Source of the DNA: Deltaproteobacteria bacterium
GTDB lineage: Bacteria; Desulfobacterota; Desulfarculia; Adiutricales; Adiutricaceae
Assembly: GCA_031270705.1 (NCBI GenBank)
Contig: JAISWW010000164.1
Location: forward strand, 1-33,859
DNA: 33,859 bases
Direction of reading: 5' to 3'
How positions within the stretch are numbered: the first letter of the stretch is position 1; the number at the start of each line of letters is the position of its first letter. Under the pieces are notes generated by a model that had not been told where the DNA came from, did not search any database, and worked only from the letters and a program-made list of their open reading frames with translations. Below, piece by piece: positions 29,622 to 33,859 of this stretch. The translations under genes and the position numbers were made by a program.

Positions 29622-32600
29622 TGGTCATAACCTCGGCTTGAGCCAGATTAACGCTCACCAGCCTTGAGACGCCAGGAGTTTCCATGGTTACTCCATAAAG
29701 CGTATCGCTGATTTGCATGGTTCTTTTATTATGAGTGACCATGATTATTTGGGAGGCCTCGCTCAAACGCCTCAATAAGCGGTTGAAACGGTCAATGTTA
29801 GCCTCGTCCAAAGGAGCGTCGGCTTCGTCCAATAGACAAAATGGGCTAGGTTTGATTAAATACAAAGCGAAAATCAAGGCCAAGGCGGTTAAAGCCTTTT
29901 CCCCACCCGACAATAAGCTCATGACCATGATTTTTTTGCCCGGCGGATGGACATGGATCTCCACTCCGCTTTCCAAAGGATCGTTTTCGTCGGATAAGCC
30001 AAGCCAACCCTCGCCGCCTTCAAACAAAACCGGAAAAATCTCCCGAAATTTCGCGTCAGCCTCTTTAAAAGTTTTGGCGAAAAGCTCCCGACAAGTCTGG
30101 TTTATGCGGTTGATGCCGTTTTTAAGATCCCCAATAGCCCGCGTCAAATCGTCGTAATGGCCTTTATGAAAATTATAACGCTCGGTTAGCTCGGTTTCCT
30201 TCTCAATGGCCGTCCAATTTATCTCGCCCATGCTGGCTAGGCGCTCTTTGAGCTTTTGACGGGTCTCAAAGGCGTCCGAAGGCAAATCATGATCCGCCCA
30301 AGCTATGGCGTCAACGACTTCTGGGGGTTGGGCCTTTTGCTCTGACCAAGAGCCATCCGCGGCTCCGGGCGACTCCGGATTTTGGCTGTCTGAGCTTACC
30401 GGCTCCTGGCTGGCTAGAGCGCCATTTTCTGGCTCCGCGTTCTCCGCGTCATTCTCTTCCGCGTCGCTTTCTTCATTCTCTTCCACGACTTCATCCGCGT
30501 CGCTGGCCAGAACTTCTTCCGCGTCGCTAGCCGGATCGTCTGGGTTTTCCGGCTCCGCTCCCAAAACCTCGGCCAAAGTCGAGGCGAGATTATCATTAGG
30601 GGCCATTGACCTTAAGTCTTCCGGATTTTCCGGGTCTTCCGAGTTTTCCTGGTTTTCCGTCTCAGGCTCTAAGCCCACCAGCGACGGATCCACCGGAGCC
30701 AAGGCCTTATGATAGAAGCCCCCGAGATCTTCTAAAGGCTCTTGATCAGGGCCAGCCAAGGACAAATTTTCTTGGGCGGCTAACTCGGCGGCCAGCTTTG
30801 CGGCCTCGGCTTTTTCCGCCTCGGCGATCCTAGCTTCTTCCGCGAGTCTAGCTTCTTCGGCTATTCTAGCCGCTTCCTCAACCGGATCGACTAAAATAAC
30901 GCGCCAATCTTTTAACAGGTTTTCGGCCAAAAGACTCAAACCATACTCGATTTCGCGATCGTCTTTTTCCAGAAGACCCAAAGCCTTGGCCGCCTCATCG
31001 CGCTTTTTGCGAATATCCCGAGTTTTTTCGTCCATCTTTTGGGCTTCGAAGCGACTCGACTCCCGAACCTTACGCAACTCGCTCACCCGAGCCTCGGATT
31101 CAGACAAACGATCCGGCAAGCCTAAAAATTCAGTATCTAAAGTTTCTAACTTAGTTTTTAGGCTTTCTATTTCTAAGCCGAGAGTTTCCACGTCATTGAA
31201 AAGATCCAGCCGACGGGAGTCTAGGTTATCGAGCCACTCCTCAGCCCCTTTTAAGGCTTTCTCGGCGGCGGTCAAACGGCTAAAGACCGATTCGGCTTCT
31301 TGGACGGACAATACGCCTTGCTCTTGAAGCTCATTCAATTCCTCTTCGCGCTCGGTCAAATCTTTCTGGGCCACTAAAAAGTTTTGTTCCAAGCCCTCTA
31401 ATTCCAAAGCCAAAGAGTCTCTTTCGCCCAAGGCTTTTTCGCGTTTGCTCTCGGTCTCGGCTAAGCGCTCTAAGATCTGGGCCACCTCAGCTTCCAAAGA
31501 GTCTAAACGGATGAGCAAGGCTTTTTCGTCAGCTTTGGCCAACATAATATTAGAATTGGCCTCAGCCAGATCGGCCACTAAATTTTCCCGCTCGCTCTGA
31601 GCCGCGGCTAAAGCCGACTCAGCTCTTGAGCGATTTTCCCGGGCCAACTCCACCTTGGATCTTTCGCTATTTAAAGTCCCTTTCAGGCTGTCCAACTGAG
31701 TTTCAGCCTCTTCCATTTCCTTTAAACGGGCCAATAAGCCTTGATCTTCAGCCCCTTCCCCTTGGCCGCCCACCAAAAAGGCCTTGGCCAAATATTCGCC
31801 CGAGCGAGTTAAAGCGAAATCGGCGTTGACCTCGCCTAAATCCTCAAAGAGCTGACACTGGCCCAATAAGGCCTCCAATAACTCTTGACGGCCCAATTCG
31901 GCTTTGGCCACAAAGCCGGAGCGGCCCAAACCCTTATCGCGAGCGAACCGCAAAGCCTCTAAAGCCCCAGGCTTATCTTTGGCCACTAGCCAAGCCAAGC
32001 GCTCGCCCAAGGCCACCTCCACCGCCTTCTCAAAACCTTCCGGGGGCTCAATATATTCGGCTACTGGCCCCAACAAAACGTTTCTTAAAGATGGCTCGGT
32101 CATTAAAGCCTTGACCCCAGCTGGATACCAACTAAAACCGCTTTTTAAGTCTTCTAAAGTGGAAAGGCGAGCCGAGAGAGCGGCCACTTGGCTTTCGATT
32201 TGACTTAGCTTTCTTGAGCCAGATTCCAGCTCTTCTCGAGCGAATTCCAAATCCTCGCGCTTTTCGGCGATCTCTTCGTCTTTAAGGCGCGATTCTTCTT
32301 GTAAGAGCTCTTTAAAACGCTCCCGGCTAGCCAACTTCTCCTTGGCCTCTTTCATGGCCAGATCGCCTTGGTTTTTCTCCAGCCCCAAATGCTTTTGGCG
32401 CTCTTTTAAATGCTCGACTAAGCTTTCCGAGCCAGCCAAAGATTCCCTTAAAATCTGGAGAGATTCTTTGGTATTGGCTAAACTAGCCGCGGCCTCGTCG
32501 CGCTCGCGAGCCAAAGTGTCATGAGCCGATTTTTTGACTAGCCAACGTTCCCTTAAAGCGTCGCGCTTTTCGCCGGCTAAGCGATTCTCTTCTTGTAAGA

Positions 32601-33639
32601 GAGAAATTGAGTCAGTCAGCTCCGCGCGCTCATTTTGCCGACGCTCAAAATCAGTATCCAGCTCGGCCAATTCCGAGCTAGCCTTCTCCCTTCGGCCCTC
32701 GGCTCCAGCCAAAGTCTCGCGGGCGTGTTCTTTTTCCAGTTGATGGGTTTTTAAAGAATTTTGCAGATCGTGATAAGCGGTGAGCTCGTCTTCCAAGCTT
32801 CTTTCGAGAGCGGTTTCTTCTAAACGCAAAGTTTCGGCGGCTAATTCGGTCGCCGAGACCTCAGCCGAGAGATCGGTTAACTCGGCCTGACGTTGGGCGG
32901 TTAAGTCAGTCATTGAGCCGCGCCGACTTTTTAATTCCAAAAAACGCTTAGCCGAGATGATGAGCTCCAATTCCCGGAGCTCCTCTCTTAAAGCTTGATA
33001 ACGATTAGCTTTGGCCGCGGCTCGGGAAACCTCATTGAGGCTCTTTTTCGTCTCCGCGAGCAAGGCTTCCACGGCGGTCAGATTCCGCTCAGCCGACTCA
33101 ATTTTCCGCTCCGACTCCTTTTTCTGTTCCTTAAAGCGGACAATGCCCGCCGCCTCATCCAAAAGAAGCCTTCTATCCTCAGGTCGGGCGTCCACTAGGC
33201 GCCCGACCTTCTCTTGCTCAATTATATTGTAAGCCCGGGTGCCCATCCCGGCTTCCATAAAAAACCTTAAAATATCCTTAAGGCGGCTTGGCGACTTATT
33301 GATGAGGTACTCGCTATCCCCACCCCGATAGAGCCGCCTGGTCACTCCCACCTCGGCTAGGCCCTGACCGCCATCCAGCTCGCGGGTCAGAACAATGGTC
33401 ACCTCGGCCAAGGCCGCGGGCGCCCTTCCTCTTGAGCCATTAAAGAGGATATCTTCCATGGCTCTGGCTCTTAAGTGTCTGGGACTTTGCTCGCCCATGA
33501 CCCAGCGAATGGCGTCAATAATGTTACTTTTCCCGCAACCATTGGGCCCGACCACCGAGCTGACCCCTGGCGAAAAGGGCACCACCACTCGTTCGGTAAA
33601 AGATTTGAAACCAACTATTTCCAATCTTTTCAGATACAT
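29614..33639 (-). CDS. smc: Chromosome partition protein SMC with a large acidic insertion
   Basis: The condensin ATPase that organises and segregates the chromosome. The 1341-residue protein has Walker [10 protein letters not shown] (31-39), an N-terminal coiled coil, a hinge around 500-650 ([14 protein letters not shown] onward), a second coil, signature LLSGGEKAL (1242-1250) and Walker B CLLDEAD (1268-1274). Bacterial SMC is usually about 1150-1200 residues. The excess is a low-complexity segment at about 914-1115: first an Ala/Glu-rich part ([20 protein letters not shown]), then an Asp/Glu/Asn/Pro/Ser-rich part, just before the coil re-enters the head. GGGGAG precedes the start. ScpA/ScpB are not in the window. 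Confidence 0.95.
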   Translation of the reverse strand: MYLKRLEIVGFKSFTERVVVPFSPGVSSVVGPNGCGKSNIIDAIRWVMGEQSPRHLRARAMEDILFNGSRGRAPAALAEVTIVLTRELDGGQGLAEVGVTRRLYRGGDSEYLINKSPSRLKDILRFFMEAGMGTRAYNIIEQEKVGRLVDARPEDRRLLLDEAAGIVRFKEQKKESERKIESAERNLTAVEALLAETKKSLNEVSRAAAKANRYQALREELRELELIISAKRFLELKSRRGSMTDLTAQRQAELTDLSAEVSATELAAETLRLEETALERSLEDELTAYHDLQNSLKTHQLEKEHARETLAGAEGRREKASSELAELDTDFERRQNERAELTDSISLLQEENRLAGEKRDALRERWLVKKSAHDTLARERDEAAASLANTKESLQILRESLAGSESLVEHLKERQKHLGLEKNQGDLAMKEAKEKLASRERFKELLQEESRLKDEEIAEKREDLEFAREELESGSRKLSQIESQVAALSARLSTLEDLKSGFSWYPAGVKALMTEPSLRNVLLGPVAEYIEPPEGFEKAVEVALGERLAWLVAKDKPGALEALRFARDKGLGRSGFVAKAELGRQELLEALLGQCQLFEDLGEVNADFALTRSGEYLAKAFLVGGQGEGAEDQGLLARLKEMEEAETQLDSLKGTLNSERSKVELARENRSRAESALAAAQSERENLVADLAEANSNIMLAKADEKALLIRLDSLEAEVAQILERLAETESKREKALGERDSLALELEGLEQNFLVAQKDLTEREEELNELQEQGVLSVQEAESVFSRLTAAEKALKGAEEWLDNLDSRRLDLFNDVETLGLEIESLKTKLETLDTEFLGLPDRLSESEARVSELRKVRESSRFEAQKMDEKTRDIRKKRDEAAKALGLLEKDDREIEYGLSLLAENLLKDWRVILVDPVEEAARIAEEARLAEEARIAEAEKAEAAKLAAELAAQENLSLAGPDQEPLEDLGGFYHKALAPVDPSLVGLEPETENQENSEDPENPEDLRSMAPNDNLASTLAEVLGAEPENPDDPASDAEEVLASDADEVVEENEESDAEENDAENAEPENGALASQEPVSSDSQNPESPGAADGSWSEQKAQPPEVVDAIAWADHDLPSDAFETRQKLKERLASMGEINWTAIEKETELTERYNFHKGHYDDLTRAIGDLKNGINRINQTCRELFAKTFKEADAKFREIFPVLFEGGEGWLGLSDENDPLESGVEIHVHPPGKKIMVMSLLSGGEKALTALALIFALYLIKPSPFCLLDEADAPLDEANIDRFNRLLRRLSEASQIIMVTHNKRTMQISDTLYGVTMETPGVSRLVSVNLAQAEVMTNV

Positions 33640-33859
33640 AACTCCCCATGGTCACGTGTAGAGCAAACGCGATAGCGGTCTATTATGCCATGGATCCTAA
33701 AGCTGGGCAATAGCCGGAAAATGAAGGGCCCGCCTCCCAAAGACCCTCTGGCATAGGCTAGCCCTCAGTCTCCGCTCTTTTTGGGCCAGAGCGGGCGGTA
33801 TTTTCTTTGAGATCGTTCCAGTCGCTCTGACTCTTTTCGGCGCGTAAATCCAACCGATT
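33640..33859. other. Region upstream of smc, reaching the window edge
   Basis: It contains the smc ribosome binding site. On the minus strand all three frames stay open for 30 or more codons from the window edge. One ends ...WNDLKENTARSGPKRAETEG at a stop (33760-33758), another ends at about 33706. One may be the tail of an upstream gene, but I cannot choose. A hairpin with arms CCGCTCT (33772-33778) and AGAGCGG (33788-33794) is present without a T-run on the minus strand. Confidence 0.35.

Noticed and set aside
29735-30712. Plus-strand ORFs of 135-140 codons over smc
   Set aside because: They are antisense to the conserved SMC head and acidic insertion. The Ser-rich translation is what antisense of Glu/Asp/Ala codons gives.

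Overview
The window looks like a chromosomal contig from a Gram-negative anaerobic bacterium. A Desulfobacterota (deltaproteobacteria-like) origin is my best guess. It rests on the type IV pilus/type II secretion ATPase, several Sec-type signal peptides, a DUF3786-like protein and a nitrogenase-superfamily locus. No rRNA or other taxonomic marker is present, so the assignment is inferred, not proven. Most housekeeping genes share one codon style. Two segments stand out: about 10.3-16.3 kb (different codon style, broken genes, toxin-antitoxin-like genes) and about 24.0-26.4 kb (very AT-rich, repeated small membrane ORFs).

Layout. 1-9.6 kb is mostly core: a truncated inositol-monophosphatase-family gene (minus strand), a PilB/GspE ATPase, recN, an MFS transporter, a secreted cupin ending in a strong terminator, a periplasmic beta-carbonic anhydrase, a secreted protein of unknown family, then tmk, a TatD hydrolase and maf. 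9.6-10.3 kb is a DUF3786-like gene. 10.5-16.3 kb is an accessory island on both strands. It holds a solitary AAA ATPase and a tandemly duplicated coiled-coil/membrane gene with one dead copy. It also holds a decayed HigB/RelE-like toxin with its XRE antitoxin (interrupted at a slippery A-run), a possible TrbI/VirB10 remnant, a CopG-like antitoxin, a RhuM-family protein and a Bro-N-Fic fusion.

16.3-22.6 kb is the most interesting unit. An AT-rich leader with a sigma70-like promoter, a hairpin and an intrinsic terminator precedes five same-strand genes. These are two nitrogenase component-1-like subunits (NifD/E-like and NifK/N-like, overlapping by 4 nt) and a NitT/TauT-type ABC transporter (permease, ATPase and an unusually cysteine-containing binding protein). 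The likely logic is import of a small substrate, or a cofactor precursor, followed by reduction at a metallocluster. No NifH-type reductase and no cluster-assembly gene is in the window.

22.8-24.0 kb holds a TyrA-like prephenate dehydrogenase and tRNA-Pro(GGG). 24.0-26.4 kb holds three diverged copies of a small membrane protein and a fragment copied from the neighbouring histidine kinase. 26.4-33.6 kb is a minus-strand operon smc-ftsY-histidine kinase with overlapping genes. Its SMC has a large acidic insertion and its FtsY has a long repeat-bearing acidic N-terminus.
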